From positions 206,399 to 240,084 of the forward strand of contig NZ_POST01000002.1 in assembly GCF_002993965.1 (NCBI RefSeq): a stretch of 33,686 nt of DNA. Direction: 5' to 3'. Origin of the DNA: Apilactobacillus timberlakei (GTDB lineage: Bacteria > Bacillota > Bacilli > Lactobacillales > Lactobacillaceae). The notes under the pieces were generated by a model. It was not told the origin of the DNA. It saw nothing but the letters and a program-made list of their open reading frames with translations, and ran no database searches. Below, in pieces: positions 15,794 to 25,316 of this stretch. Numbering within the stretch: the first letter of the stretch is position 1; every line of letters starts with the position of its first letter. The position numbers and the translations under genes were made by a program.

Positions 15794-15863
15794 ATTTCAC
15801 ACCTCATATCTGAAATAATCACGAACAAATATTATCTTAACACATTATTTAATTATTTCAAAT

Positions 15864-16430
15864 CTATTCTTCAAAGTTTTTTCTATTATTCTTATATTCA
15901 ATTGCAGCTTCTTGTAAATCATCAAAGTCAATCATCTTTAAATCATAATCATTATGATCTGAATATTGTTTGATTTGATTGTAATCATATTTAGTTTTAC
16001 CCTCATGATCTAAATCATATATTAGCAATGCTTTATCTGTGTGCGTTAACATAAATTTTTGATATGCTTTTAATTGCATCGGTGATTTATATGGTTCATT
16101 AGAAACACTAGCTGAAAAATCAGAATTTTGGATACATCTTTGTAATGACATTTTATTATCATCATTCCATTGTTCACCAAATTTTTGAAATGGTAGCATA
16201 ACAGATGTTTTAAACTCATCTGGATATTCTGTTTTAAGTTGATTTGCTACTTCGACACTCCATTGCTCTATTCCTAATTGTCCGCCAGTAATTATCCAAT
16301 TAACACCATCCATAATTTCTTGTGATAAATTATCTTTAATCACTTTATCTATTACAGTTTTCTTTGGATCATTATTTTTGAAAATACCTAATTCATAACT
16401 TCGATATCCAGTTATCCATAATCTACTCAT
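15864..16430 (-). CDS. DUF1273 / YpsA family SLOG-fold protein
   Basis: The 188-residue protein begins with the typical SRLWITGYRSYELGIF and has the ligand-loop motif WIITGGQLGIEQWSVEVA. The family has a Rossmann-like SLOG fold that is predicted to bind a nucleotide-related ligand. The Bacillus homologue YpsA affects cell division. The exact role is unknown. The SD AGGAAGTG is about 6 bases before the ATG. It is divergent from recU with 99 bases between the starts, the same order as in Bacillus. Confidence 0.93.
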   Translation of the reverse strand: MSRLWITGYRSYELGIFKNNDPKKTVIDKVIKDNLSQEIMDGVNWIITGGQLGIEQWSVEVANQLKTEYPDEFKTSVMLPFQKFGEQWNDDNKMSLQRCIQNSDFSASVSNEPYKSPMQLKAYQKFMLTHTDKALLIYDLDHEGKTKYDYNQIKQYSDHNDYDLKMIDFDDLQEAAIEYKNNRKNFEE

Positions 16431-16467
16431 TTTTTCACTTCCTAGGTTATTAAGATTTTTGTACTAA

Positions 16468-16476
16468 TGGTATAAT
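16468..16476 (+). promoter_or_regulatory. Extended -10 promoter element of recU-ponA
   Basis: TGGTATAAT is a perfect extended -10 box about 54 bases before the recU start. No good -35 box is visible, as is common with the extended form. Confidence 0.6.
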
Positions 16477-16529
16477 GTTGTTAATTAAAATTTGAATTAT
16501 AATTATATATTAAATGAAAGGTGGTAATA

Positions 16530-17168
16530 ATGGCAATTCATTATCCTAATGGTTCATCTTATAAAGTTTCTACTAATAAATCTTTAAAGAAGAATCATAA
16601 TGATAAACATTCTCATCATAAACTAACTATTTATGGTGATCGTGGGATGACCCTTGAACAGGAAATTAATGACAGCAATAATTATTATCTTCATAAAAAT
16701 ATAGCTGTGATTCATAAGAAGCCCACTCCTGTTCAAATTGTTAAAGTTGATTATCCTAAGCGTAGTGCTGCTGTGATTAAGGAAGCTTATTTTAGAAAGG
16801 CTTCTACTACCGATTATAATGGGGTTTACCGTGGAAAATATATTGATTTTGATGCGAAAGAAACCAAAAATAAAATTTCTTTTCCATTAGCTAATTTTCA
16901 TAAACATCAAGTTGAACATATGCGACAATGTGTACAACAAGGTGGCCTTTGTTTTGCACTTATTAAATTCGTTCAAACAGATGAGCTATTTTTATTTAAG
17001 GCCACTGATTTATTTACATATTGGGACAATCAATTTAATGGTGGGAAAAAATCAATAAAAAAGGATATAATTAAAAAACTGGGTATTAATATTCAATATT
17101 CATTAAATCCTACTATTCCCTATTTAAAAGCAGTAGACAAGTTATTAAATAGTAAAGGAGAATCATAA
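16530..17168 (+). CDS. recU: Holliday junction resolvase RecU
   Basis: The 212-residue nuclease cleaves four-way junctions in recombination and chromosome segregation. The catalytic acidic/Lys cluster is visible in YIDFDAKETKNK near residue 110, with FRKASTTDYNGVYRGK before it and HQVEHMRQCVQQGG after it. The frame opens three codons earlier at a GTG that is part of the SD GAAAGGTGG; the ATG at 16530 gives normal spacing. The stop codon overlaps the ponA start (TAATG), so the two genes are translationally coupled. Confidence 0.95.
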   Translation: MAIHYPNGSSYKVSTNKSLKKNHNDKHSHHKLTIYGDRGMTLEQEINDSNNYYLHKNIAVIHKKPTPVQIVKVDYPKRSAAVIKEAYFRKASTTDYNGVYRGKYIDFDAKETKNKISFPLANFHKHQVEHMRQCVQQGGLCFALIKFVQTDELFLFKATDLFTYWDNQFNGGKKSIKKDIIKKLGINIQYSLNPTIPYLKAVDKLLNSKGES

Positions 17169-19240
17169 TGTCACAAAAGGATTCAAAAGATAATACGCGT
17201 GTACAGCGTAATCAGGGTAAGTATAAAAAGAGTCGTGCTGGTAAAATAATAAAAAGGACTATTTTAGGTGTTTTAGCCTTTGTTTCTTTAATGATTATTA
17301 TTGGAACTGGAGTATTTGCATATTATGCATCTAGTGCTCCCAAGATAACTTATAATTCTTTGTCCAGTGATAATTCAACGAAAATTTATGATAACTCTAA
17401 TCATGTAATTTATAGAATGGGAGCTCAAAATCGAGATTATGTTAAATCTAAAGATATCCCTAAAAGGTTAAAAGATGCTGTCGTTTCAATTGAAGATAGA
17501 CGCTTTTATAAGCATCATGGGGTTGATCCTATTAGAATTTTAGGAGCTGCACTATCTAATGTAATTTCTGGAAATGAAGGACAAGGTGGATCTACTTTAA
17601 CTCAACAATTGGTAAAGCTATCTGTTTTTTCAACCAATGCTAAAGATAGAACCAAGAAACGTAAATCTCAAGAAGCATGGTTAGCATTACAAGTAGAACG
17701 AAAATACTCTAAACAAAAAATATTAGAATTCTATATTAATAAAGTATATATGGGTGGCAATAACGCTAGTGTTTATGGTATGCAAACTGCTTCTGAATAT
17801 TATTATGGCAAGAGGTTAAATAAACTTTCATTGGCTCAAACTGCTATGTTAGCAGGAATGCCTCAAGCACCAGTATCTTACAATCCTTATAATTATCCAA
17901 AATTAGCTAAAGAAAGAAGAGATACTGTATTAGATGCAATGGCAAGTAATAACGCTATTACAGCTAAACAAGCCAATGCAGCTAAAAATGAAAGTATCAA
18001 GAATGGTTTAACTTACAATCATAAAACTAATGATTTAACTAATGTGAATGAAAAATATGTTGATTCATATGTTAGTAAAGTGTTACAAGAATTAAAATCA
18101 CGTGGTTATAATTCTCAATCAGGATTAAGTGTTCACACTAATTTAGATTTATCTGCACAAAAGAAATTGTATGATTTAGCTAATAACGATAATCGTGTAG
18201 GATTCCCTAATGATACTATGCAAGTTGGAGCAACTTTAGTGGATCCAAAAACTGGTGCTGTTAATGCAATGATTGGTAGTCGTAAAACTGATATTCAATT
18301 TGGATTAAATCGAGCTGTTCAAACAGACAGATCTAGTGGGTCTACTGCAAAGCCACTTATGGATTATGGCCCAGCACTTGAATATTTAAATTATCCAACC
18401 TATCAATTGGTCCATGATACTCCATACACTTATCCAGGAACTAACGTTCAATTGAAGGATTTTGATTACCGTTATCAAGGCACTATTACTATGCGTAAAG
18501 CTTTAGCTGAATCTAGAAATATTCCAGCTATTAGGACATTGCAAAATGTGGGCATTAATAACGCTACTAGATTCTTATCTTCATTGGGGATGAATTTTAA
18601 TAGTACTCTTAACCTACAAAATGGTATTGGTCTTTACATTTCTCCGGAACAAGAAGCTGCTGCTTATGCTGCATTTGCAAATAACGGTACTTATCACAAA
18701 CCTTACTTGATTAATCGAGTTGTTACTCCAGATAATGTATCTCATAATATTTCATCAAACGGAGTTCAGGCTATGTCACCTTCTACAGCATTTATGATGA
18801 ATTATATGCTTAAGGGTGTTATGAACTTGCCTTATGGTTCAGGAACTGAAGCTAAAGTTCCAGGACTATATGAAGCTGGGAAAACTGGTACTACTCAATA
18901 TCCTGAAGGATCATATCAAGGTTATTTACCTTCTTATGCAGCTATGGATTCATGGTTTACTGGATACACTCAAAATTATTCTTTATCTGTATGGACAGGA
19001 TATGATCATCAATTCCAAGCAGGTAATTATATAAATGCTGCGCAAACAGCAATTGCTCAAAAAATATACAAATACGAAATGCAGTATATTTCTCAGAATA
19101 AATCTAATGAGGATTGGGTTAAACCTAATGATGTTACATCTGTTAAATTAAATGGATTAAATGAATACTTTAAGAATGGTCATCAGTCTATTCAAAATGA
19201 TTCAACCACTAATAGTAAATTTAATACTTCATCCAGATAA
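17168..19240 (+). CDS. ponA: Class A penicillin-binding protein PBP1a
   Basis: This 690-residue bifunctional peptidoglycan synthase has a short basic cytoplasmic tail and a membrane anchor at about residues 31-54. The GT51 glycosyltransferase domain has SIEDRRFYKHHG (Glu109), GGSTLTQQLVKL, and ERKYSKQKILEFYINKVYMGG. The transpeptidase domain has STAK (Ser392), the SRN motif in AESRNIPA, and KTGTT near residue 575. All catalytic motifs are intact. The Asn/Ser-rich C-terminus is short. It is coupled to recU and ends at a strong shared terminator. Confidence 0.97.
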   Translation: MSQKDSKDNTRVQRNQGKYKKSRAGKIIKRTILGVLAFVSLMIIIGTGVFAYYASSAPKITYNSLSSDNSTKIYDNSNHVIYRMGAQNRDYVKSKDIPKRLKDAVVSIEDRRFYKHHGVDPIRILGAALSNVISGNEGQGGSTLTQQLVKLSVFSTNAKDRTKKRKSQEAWLALQVERKYSKQKILEFYINKVYMGGNNASVYGMQTASEYYYGKRLNKLSLAQTAMLAGMPQAPVSYNPYNYPKLAKERRDTVLDAMASNNAITAKQANAAKNESIKNGLTYNHKTNDLTNVNEKYVDSYVSKVLQELKSRGYNSQSGLSVHTNLDLSAQKKLYDLANNDNRVGFPNDTMQVGATLVDPKTGAVNAMIGSRKTDIQFGLNRAVQTDRSSGSTAKPLMDYGPALEYLNYPTYQLVHDTPYTYPGTNVQLKDFDYRYQGTITMRKALAESRNIPAIRTLQNVGINNATRFLSSLGMNFNSTLNLQNGIGLYISPEQEAAAYAAFANNGTYHKPYLINRVVTPDNVSHNISSNGVQAMSPSTAFMMNYMLKGVMNLPYGSGTEAKVPGLYEAGKTGTTQYPEGSYQGYLPSYAAMDSWFTGYTQNYSLSVWTGYDHQFQAGNYINAAQTAIAQKIYKYEMQYISQNKSNEDWVKPNDVTSVKLNGLNEYFKNGHQSIQNDSTTNSKFNTSSR

Positions 19241-19248
19241 ATAATAAA

Positions 19249-19294
19249 TAAAAGAATCCCGCACCTATTAAATAATAGGTGCGGGATTCTTTTA
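19249..19294. terminator. Bidirectional terminator between ponA and dnaD
   Basis: AAAAGAATCCCGCACCTATT and its complement form a long GC-containing stem with a 4-base loop. A-runs and T-runs flank both sides. It serves ponA on the plus strand and dnaD on the minus strand; the dnaD stop lies at its edge. Confidence 0.93.
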
Positions 19295-20020
19295 TTTATC
19301 TAACTTTATTATAGGTATTTTAAAGTCATCATTATTGTTTGATTTCTTATTGTTTAATTTATTATGACTTTCCCGCTTATTTCTCATATTTTCAACATCA
19401 GCAGGAGTTCTAATATTAGACTTATTCCAATTGATCAATATTCTATCAATATATTTTAAACTATAAACTTGATTTAATACAGCCTCTCTTAAGGCAAGTG
19501 AAATTAACTTAGTATCATATTTATCTTTATCTATCCAAGCGCTTATTTCTTCCAGTTCTATTGGAGAAAGTGGCCTACCAAATTCAGATTCAATTTGTTT
19601 AAATACATTTTTTCTTTCAGTTGCAGTCATATTATTTTCTTTATTAGTATTCTCTGCAACCTTATCTTTATGATTAATATCATCAGATACATCATTTAGT
19701 TGACTTAATTTGTCGTACATTAATTCAAAATCATATACATCAAATGAATTGCCATTTTTATTCTTTAATGTTTTAATTCGCATTATTTTTTTCTGAATTA
19801 GTTCATGCAATATTTCATATGCTTTATTTTTAGAGAATCCTGTAGCATTAATAATGATTTCTATATCTGGTAAATAATTCCCCATATCAATGTTTCTTTT
19901 AATTTGCAAATACATGATTATTTCGTCACTATTCATTCCTAACTTTGTATAATTTTTTAATAAATAGTTAGAAATACTAGTTTGTCCTGACTGTAACAAC
20001 AATTTTGCAAATCGATCCAT
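19292..20020 (-). CDS. dnaD: DnaD family replication initiation protein
   Basis: The 242-residue protein acts in helicase loading with DnaA, DnaB and DnaI at oriC and at restart sites. The N-terminal winged-helix part covers about 1-110 (IIINATGFSKNKAYEILHEL). An acidic/Asn-rich linker follows, then the C-terminal DnaD domain (about 130-210: FGRPLSPIELEEISAW and YSLKYIDRILINWNKSNI). The tail is Lys/Asn-rich. The SD AAGGTGATA is about 7 bases before the ATG. In related genomes dnaD is usually followed by nth, which is absent here. Confidence 0.93.
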   Translation of the reverse strand: MDRFAKLLLQSGQTSISNYLLKNYTKLGMNSDEIIMYLQIKRNIDMGNYLPDIEIIINATGFSKNKAYEILHELIQKKIMRIKTLKNKNGNSFDVYDFELMYDKLSQLNDVSDDINHKDKVAENTNKENNMTATERKNVFKQIESEFGRPLSPIELEEISAWIDKDKYDTKLISLALREAVLNQVYSLKYIDRILINWNKSNIRTPADVENMRNKRESHNKLNNKKSNNNDDFKIPIIKLDK

Positions 20021-20043
20021 AAATATATCACCTTATTTCATAA

Positions 20044-20547
20044 TTACACATTAGAAATTGATTGTATAACTTTTCCATTTTTTAAATCAATAGTTATATA
20101 GCACAATTTATTTTTATTATCAAAATAACTAACTAACCACGCAGGCTTATTGTTAAATAAAGTTGGTGCTGTACTAATAAGTTTGTTAATTTGAATTCTA
20201 CTATTAGCAATATTAGTTGCAGAATCTTGAGAAATAGTATTTTTTAGTGGAACAATATTGATATTGCCGGTTTTTTTATCGATAATTACATAATTTTCAT
20301 TTTGATATTTATCTTTACCTTGAATGGTATAGTAGGTTCTATTTAAATCAGACATAAAAAATTTATTGAATTTAACTATTTTAGCTTTTTTTTCAGCAAT
20401 GCCCTTAGCCTGGTTTTTTGCATTAGCTAAAGGTTGACGTGCCCATAAAAAGAAACCTATTATCATTAAAATAATAATAAATATTAAAAATATAATCCAT
20501 TTATAACTTTTCTTAATATATTTAACATTTACGGATGGTAATTTCAA
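20044..20547 (-). CDS. ypmB: YpmB-like membrane-anchored protein (DUF5590 / PepSY-like)
   Basis: This 167-residue protein has a single N-terminal membrane segment (about residues 17-36) and an extracellular part with two repeats of the PepSY-like beta-alpha fold. These include YYTIQGKDKYQNENYVIIDKKTGN and PAWLVSYFDNKNKLCYITIDLKNGK. Function is unknown in the family. The start is TTG at 20547, preceded at 8 bases by a strong SD, AGGAGG. Its position between dinG and dnaD matches ypmB in Bacillus. Confidence 0.85.
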   Translation of the reverse strand: MKLPSVNVKYIKKSYKWIIFLIFIIILMIIGFFLWARQPLANAKNQAKGIAEKKAKIVKFNKFFMSDLNRTYYTIQGKDKYQNENYVIIDKKTGNINIVPLKNTISQDSATNIANSRIQINKLISTAPTLFNNKPAWLVSYFDNKNKLCYITIDLKNGKVIQSISNV

Positions 20548-20559
20548 TTTGCTAACCTC

Positions 20560-23202
20560 CTAGAAATTATTAAATGTCCTTATTTCATTTTTACTATTTA
20601 TTTTAAACATTTTTATATGATTAGAGATCATATTTTTAATAGATTTCATACTACTTTCATTAATTAATGAAAAGTCATTTATTAAAATAACTCCCTTATT
20701 ATTTGATAGCTGGATAATATGTTTAATAGAATTTTTAATCATAAGATTATATAAATCCGTTAAGTTACCCTTGTCATTATACATATCACTAAAATTTATG
20801 CTTTGAACTATTAAACGATTTATTGATTTATTTATATTTCTTATAGCCATAAATAAATCATAATTACCAATAATTGTTGCACCTTTTGAATTGGTAAATT
20901 TTTTAATTATTTTATCTTTATTTCCATTAATTTTTTGACATAAAATTAATAAACTATCGTTTCCATTTTTCTTTATATTTTCATAAATTTCATCTATTTT
21001 TTCTTGAGTATTTGCCATAATAAATGTGTTGTTATTTTCAAGATCTAATGTATTTAAATCTATTTCTTTTTTGTTATTATTGTAAAAAATCTTATAATCA
21101 TTATTTAAATTAGTCTGATATGAACTTTTAATCATACTTGTATTATTATTATCTAACTCAAGCTTGTTTAAAATAAATTCTGATTTGTCTGATGAATAAA
21201 TTGCAGTATCCATGAACAAAATATTATTAAACAAAGTATAAATTTTGTTTTTTAATAAATCATCGTTTTTAATTAATCCACCTACTAAAGTACTATTATC
21301 AGCATTTTTATCTATATTTAAATAATTTTGAAAAGTTACTTTTTTATCCATATAAACAAGGTTTTTAATTAATAAAATATTATTATTAAAGAATTTATTA
21401 AGATTAAAAATACGGTCATTAAAAGTTGTTATAATAGCTTTTTCACTACTCTTTAAGCTGTCATTATTTTTAATAATATTTTTAGATAATGATCTTATTT
21501 GCTTAATTAATGAAGACTGTTTATCAATATATTCTTTATTGATTTTGATAAAATTAAAAAGCTCAATATTGTTAATTGGATTTTTAAAGCCTTTTTTTAA
21601 GGTAATAAAGTTTTGCTTATTTATAAATAATTCTTCAAAACTCTTTTGTAGTTTCAATGAATAATTTTCATATTCTTTAATTAATGAATCTATATTTTGT
21701 ACTAATTTTATGGTTGATTTATCATTCTGAAAAATATTATATAAGTTTTGATTATGAGTTTGATATAAAAGATATTGAGCATGACGAATTAAAATATTGT
21801 TTTGATTAATTTTAAAATTAACACGATAATGCTTTAATATTTGTTTATTAAAATTAACAGCATCTTTGATAACTAAGTATGGTTTATACTTTGCTAGCAT
21901 ATGACGATTATTATATAAATACTCATGTGAAATAACTACTACATTTGAATTATTAAAATCATTCTTTAATTTATTCATGTAGTACCCCTTATTGTTAGTA
22001 TTACCAATAGTTTTTAGGAACACATTTTGATCATTTTTCATATCCAAATTTAGCTCATGTAGATCACCAGTTTTAGTGAAAGTTAACCAAATTAAAATTT
22101 TACATTTTAAAAATTCGGTTCGTTTAGAATTACTTTTAATATTTAAGGCGTCTCTAAATTTATTTAGATCTATATAATCATCTATTGAATGTAAAACTAA
22201 ATTTTTAAAATTATTTTTTGTTATTTTATTGATTCTATTAATTGTTTTAGATAAGTCTTCATGAATTGAATGTTTATGAACTGCAACAACTATTTTATTT
22301 TCATTATTTAATAAATGGACTAAAGGAAATAAGAATCCTAAATTGTAATCTAACTCATTATTTTGTTCTACCAATAAATTTTTTGAATTATCACTATTTT
22401 TATAATTATCATAAATAGAATTCATAAGTTTACTTTCTTCAGAGTTCCATTTATATACCCCATTAAGTATATTTTTTTGTTGACCTTTACTTTCAGGATA
22501 ATTTATTTTCCTTATTTTCAATCTTTCTTGATATTGAATCTTTCTTATTTTTAGTCGATTAATATCCAATAATTTGTCATTAAACATATCTGTATTCTTT
22601 TTATATGCATATTTAAAAACATCGATTGTATTTTTAGGCAATGTTGGATTTATTGATATTAATTGCTTAATAGTTTTTTTAGGAATCTTTTCAATTTGAT
22701 TAAATAAAATTATTAATAATTTTGCTGTGGCAAAAGCATCACTACTAGAAGAATGAGGATGTTGATGTAAAATGTTTAAATTTTGACTTAGGTCAATTAG
22801 TCGATAACTTTTTTCTGTTGGTAATAATAATTGACTTAAAGTAACAGTATCAATTGCCATGTTATCCATCATCTTTTGTCCTACTCTATCCAATTCTTTA
22901 TTGATAAATGGAAAATCAAAATCTACATTATGAGCAACAAAAACAGTATCTTTTAGCAATGAAGAAATTTTACTTGCAAATTCATTAAAAGTAGGAGCAT
23001 TTTTAACTAATTCATTTGTTATTCCTGTTAACTTTGTTATGTCACTAGGTATATCCATTTCTGGATTTATAAATGAATTAAATGATCCAATAATATTTTT
23101 ATTTCTAACAAATGTACAACTAAATTGGATTATACGATTGTCGTTCGATTGACTAGTTCCAGTAGTTTCAATATCTACTACTGAAAAAATTGTACTACTC
23201 AT
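20560..23202 (-). CDS. dinG: DinG-like protein: DEDDh exonuclease with a degenerate helicase half
   Basis: The protein has 880 residues. The exonuclease domain (1-170) is intact: Asp10 and Glu12 in VVDIETTG, Asp94 in AHNVDFDF, and His150/Asp155 in HPHSSSSDA. The helicase half (about 235-880) keeps DinG length and secondary-structure landmarks but has lost its motifs. Walker A (usual EAGTGTGKT) reads EQNNELDYN at about 279-287. DEAH reads KDAV at 446-449. The C-terminal QxxGRxIR motif reads HIIQLSNNKG. Lys/Asn/Ile content is unusually high. The TTG at 23217 overlaps the SD GGTGG; ATG at 23202 is the better start. Staphylococcus aureus DinG is known to work as a nuclease rather than a helicase. 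Here the ATPase itself appears lost. Confidence 0.9.
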   Translation of the reverse strand: MSSTIFSVVDIETTGTSQSNDNRIIQFSCTFVRNKNIIGSFNSFINPEMDIPSDITKLTGITNELVKNAPTFNEFASKISSLLKDTVFVAHNVDFDFPFINKELDRVGQKMMDNMAIDTVTLSQLLLPTEKSYRLIDLSQNLNILHQHPHSSSSDAFATAKLLIILFNQIEKIPKKTIKQLISINPTLPKNTIDVFKYAYKKNTDMFNDKLLDINRLKIRKIQYQERLKIRKINYPESKGQQKNILNGVYKWNSEESKLMNSIYDNYKNSDNSKNLLVEQNNELDYNLGFLFPLVHLLNNENKIVVAVHKHSIHEDLSKTINRINKITKNNFKNLVLHSIDDYIDLNKFRDALNIKSNSKRTEFLKCKILIWLTFTKTGDLHELNLDMKNDQNVFLKTIGNTNNKGYYMNKLKNDFNNSNVVVISHEYLYNNRHMLAKYKPYLVIKDAVNFNKQILKHYRVNFKINQNNILIRHAQYLLYQTHNQNLYNIFQNDKSTIKLVQNIDSLIKEYENYSLKLQKSFEELFINKQNFITLKKGFKNPINNIELFNFIKINKEYIDKQSSLIKQIRSLSKNIIKNNDSLKSSEKAIITTFNDRIFNLNKFFNNNILLIKNLVYMDKKVTFQNYLNIDKNADNSTLVGGLIKNDDLLKNKIYTLFNNILFMDTAIYSSDKSEFILNKLELDNNNTSMIKSSYQTNLNNDYKIFYNNNKKEIDLNTLDLENNNTFIMANTQEKIDEIYENIKKNGNDSLLILCQKINGNKDKIIKKFTNSKGATIIGNYDLFMAIRNINKSINRLIVQSINFSDMYNDKGNLTDLYNLMIKNSIKHIIQLSNNKGVILINDFSLINESSMKSIKNMISNHIKMFKINSKNEIRTFNNF

Positions 23203-23362
23203 TATTGTATCCACCAATCTTTGCTTTAATCATTAATATTAATGATACTACATTTTACCAATTATTATCTATTTTTTGGGTAACTCAAATAAATAATTTA
23301 AGTCATTTTTATTATATTAATTATATGATAATATTATTATTAAGAGAAAGTGAGCGATAATA

Positions 23363-24292
23363 TTGACAAAACAAGCTTTTGGTAAAAGTCATGCCAAAAT
23401 AATTTTAATGGGTGAACATAGTGTGGTGTATAATCAACCAGCTATTGCTCTACCTATTCCTAAGATAGAATTAAAAATTAAAATTAATGAAATAGATGCT
23501 GGTCAATTATTAAATAGTAAATATTATATTGGTCCCATCCAAAGTGTTCCAAATGATTTATTAGGAATTAAAAATTTAGTTAACACTATTTTGACAAAAA
23601 TTAATAAAACAGATGAATCCTTTGAAATGACAATTGATAGCGAAATTCCTTCTGAAAGAGGAATGGGATCATCAGCGGCAACATCGATTGCAATTATAAG
23701 AGCTTTATATAATTACTTTGATACCAATATTAGTAAAGAAGAATTATTGAAGTTAAGTGATGTTGAAGAAACTATTACACACGGTAACCCTTCAGGATTA
23801 GACAGTGCCACTACTGGAGCTGATAATCCAGTATGGTTTATTAGAAACAACACATTAGAAGAAATCAATTTTAATTTAAATGCAACACTAGTAATTGCAG
23901 ATTCAGGTATTAAGGGTCGTACTGATATTGCAATTAATTATGTTAAACAGCAACTTATAAATGATAATAAAAGAACACAAAAATCAATAAATAAGATTGG
24001 TAATTTGGTAACAAAAGCCAGACAAGATATTGAAAAAAATAATCCAGAAGAATTAGGAATATTAATGTCTGAAAATCAAAAAGAATTAAAGAATTTAAAA
24101 ATAAGTAATTCTAAAATAGATGAGTTAGTTGAGATTGCTAATATAAATGGTTCATTAGGAACTAAATTAACTGGTAGTGGTCTTGGTGGATGTATTATAG
24201 CTTTGGCTAGAAATGATAATGAAGCAGAATCAATAGCTAATGCTTTAACTAAAGCCGGTGCTTTAGATACTTGGATTCAACCTTTTAAATAA
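23363..24292 (+). CDS. mvk: Mevalonate kinase
   Basis: This 309-residue GHMP kinase phosphorylates mevalonate to 5-phosphomevalonate, the first step of this cluster. The N-terminal AKIILMGEHSVVYNQPAIAL and the ATP-binding loop PSERGMGSSAAT (96-107) are present. So are HGNPSGLDSATT, with the catalytic Asp, and the C-terminal GSLGTKLTGSGLGGCII. The start is TTG with the SD AAGTGAG eight bases upstream; no ATG fits. It is the first of four genes on the plus strand with gaps of 13 to 24 bases. Confidence 0.96.
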   Translation: MTKQAFGKSHAKIILMGEHSVVYNQPAIALPIPKIELKIKINEIDAGQLLNSKYYIGPIQSVPNDLLGIKNLVNTILTKINKTDESFEMTIDSEIPSERGMGSSAATSIAIIRALYNYFDTNISKEELLKLSDVEETITHGNPSGLDSATTGADNPVWFIRNNTLEEINFNLNATLVIADSGIKGRTDIAINYVKQQLINDNKRTQKSINKIGNLVTKARQDIEKNNPEELGILMSENQKELKNLKISNSKIDELVEIANINGSLGTKLTGSGLGGCIIALARNDNEAESIANALTKAGALDTWIQPFK

Positions 24293-24316
24293 TTAATTCT
24301 ATGGAGAAATTAAAAT

Positions 24317-25294
24317 ATGTTATTAGATAATAACCCTATTACTGCAAGAGCACATACTAACATTGCTTTGGTTAAATATTGGGGAAAAAAAGATGAAAAA
24401 TTAATTATTCCCAATAATAGTAGTATTTCATTAACTTTAGACGAGTTTTATACTGAAACAACTGTGAATTTTGATGATAATTTACATCAAGATATCATGT
24501 ATTTAGATAATAAAAAAGTTGATAGTATAAAATCTATTACTAATTTTATGAATATAGTTAGAAACTTATCCAATATAAATAAGTTTGCTAAAATTATTTC
24601 TTATAATCATGTTCCTACTTCAGCAGGTCTAGCATCTTCAGCTTCTGGTTTTGCAGCTTTAGCTGCTGCTGCTAGTAAAGCGGCGGGATTAAATTTAGAT
24701 AATAAAGAGCTTTCTAAACTAGCAAGACGCGGTTCAGGTTCTGCCACTAGATCTATATATGGAGGATTTGCTGAATGGAAAAAAGGCACAAATGATGAAA
24801 ATTCATATGCTGTCAGTATCCAGAATCCTGTTAAAATGGATATAAATATGATTGCAATTATTTTAGATAATCAACCCAAAAAAATTAGTAGTAGAAAAGG
24901 AATGAAGATATCTGTTAATACTTCTCCTTACTATGATTCTTGGGAAAAACAAACCACAAAAGATCTTGAAACAGTTAAGAATGCAATTTATAATAATGAT
25001 TTTACTGTTCTAGGAAAAACAGCAGAATTAAATTCTATGCGTATGCATTCTTTGACTCTTAGTTCTGATCCCTCTTATCTCTATTTAAATAAAGATAGTC
25101 TTTTAGTTATAAATCATATAAAAGCACTAAGAGATAAAGGCATTGAATGCTATTACACCATGGATGCTGGTCCTAATGTTAAAATCATTTGTCAAAGTAA
25201 AAATATTAAAAAAATTAAGTCTGAATTACTTCAATCATTTGATGAAGAAAAAATAAAAATATCTAAGTCAGGTGAAGGCATTAAATATTTATAA
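24317..25294 (+). CDS. mvaD: Diphosphomevalonate decarboxylase
   Basis: At 325 residues this GHMP enzyme converts mevalonate 5-diphosphate to isopentenyl diphosphate with ATP. The start ARAHTNIALVKYWGKKD carries the family substrate-binding motif. The phosphate loop is PTSAGLASSASG (100-111), and RRGSGSATRSIYGGF and the catalytic Asp in YTMDAGPNVK follow. The SD TGGAGA precedes the ATG. It lies 24 bases after mvk. Confidence 0.97.
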   Translation: MLLDNNPITARAHTNIALVKYWGKKDEKLIIPNNSSISLTLDEFYTETTVNFDDNLHQDIMYLDNKKVDSIKSITNFMNIVRNLSNINKFAKIISYNHVPTSAGLASSASGFAALAAAASKAAGLNLDNKELSKLARRGSGSATRSIYGGFAEWKKGTNDENSYAVSIQNPVKMDINMIAIILDNQPKKISSRKGMKISVNTSPYYDSWEKQTTKDLETVKNAIYNNDFTVLGKTAELNSMRMHSLTLSSDPSYLYLNKDSLLVINHIKALRDKGIECYYTMDAGPNVKIICQSKNIKKIKSELLQSFDEEKIKISKSGEGIKYL

Positions 25295-25316
25295 TTGAAT
25301 TATTATTAGAAAGGAA

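Noticed and set aside
15740-15973. 77-codon plus-strand frame across the gpsB/DUF1273 gap
   Set aside because: It is antisense to both genes, low complexity (Asn, Tyr, Leu), with no SD.
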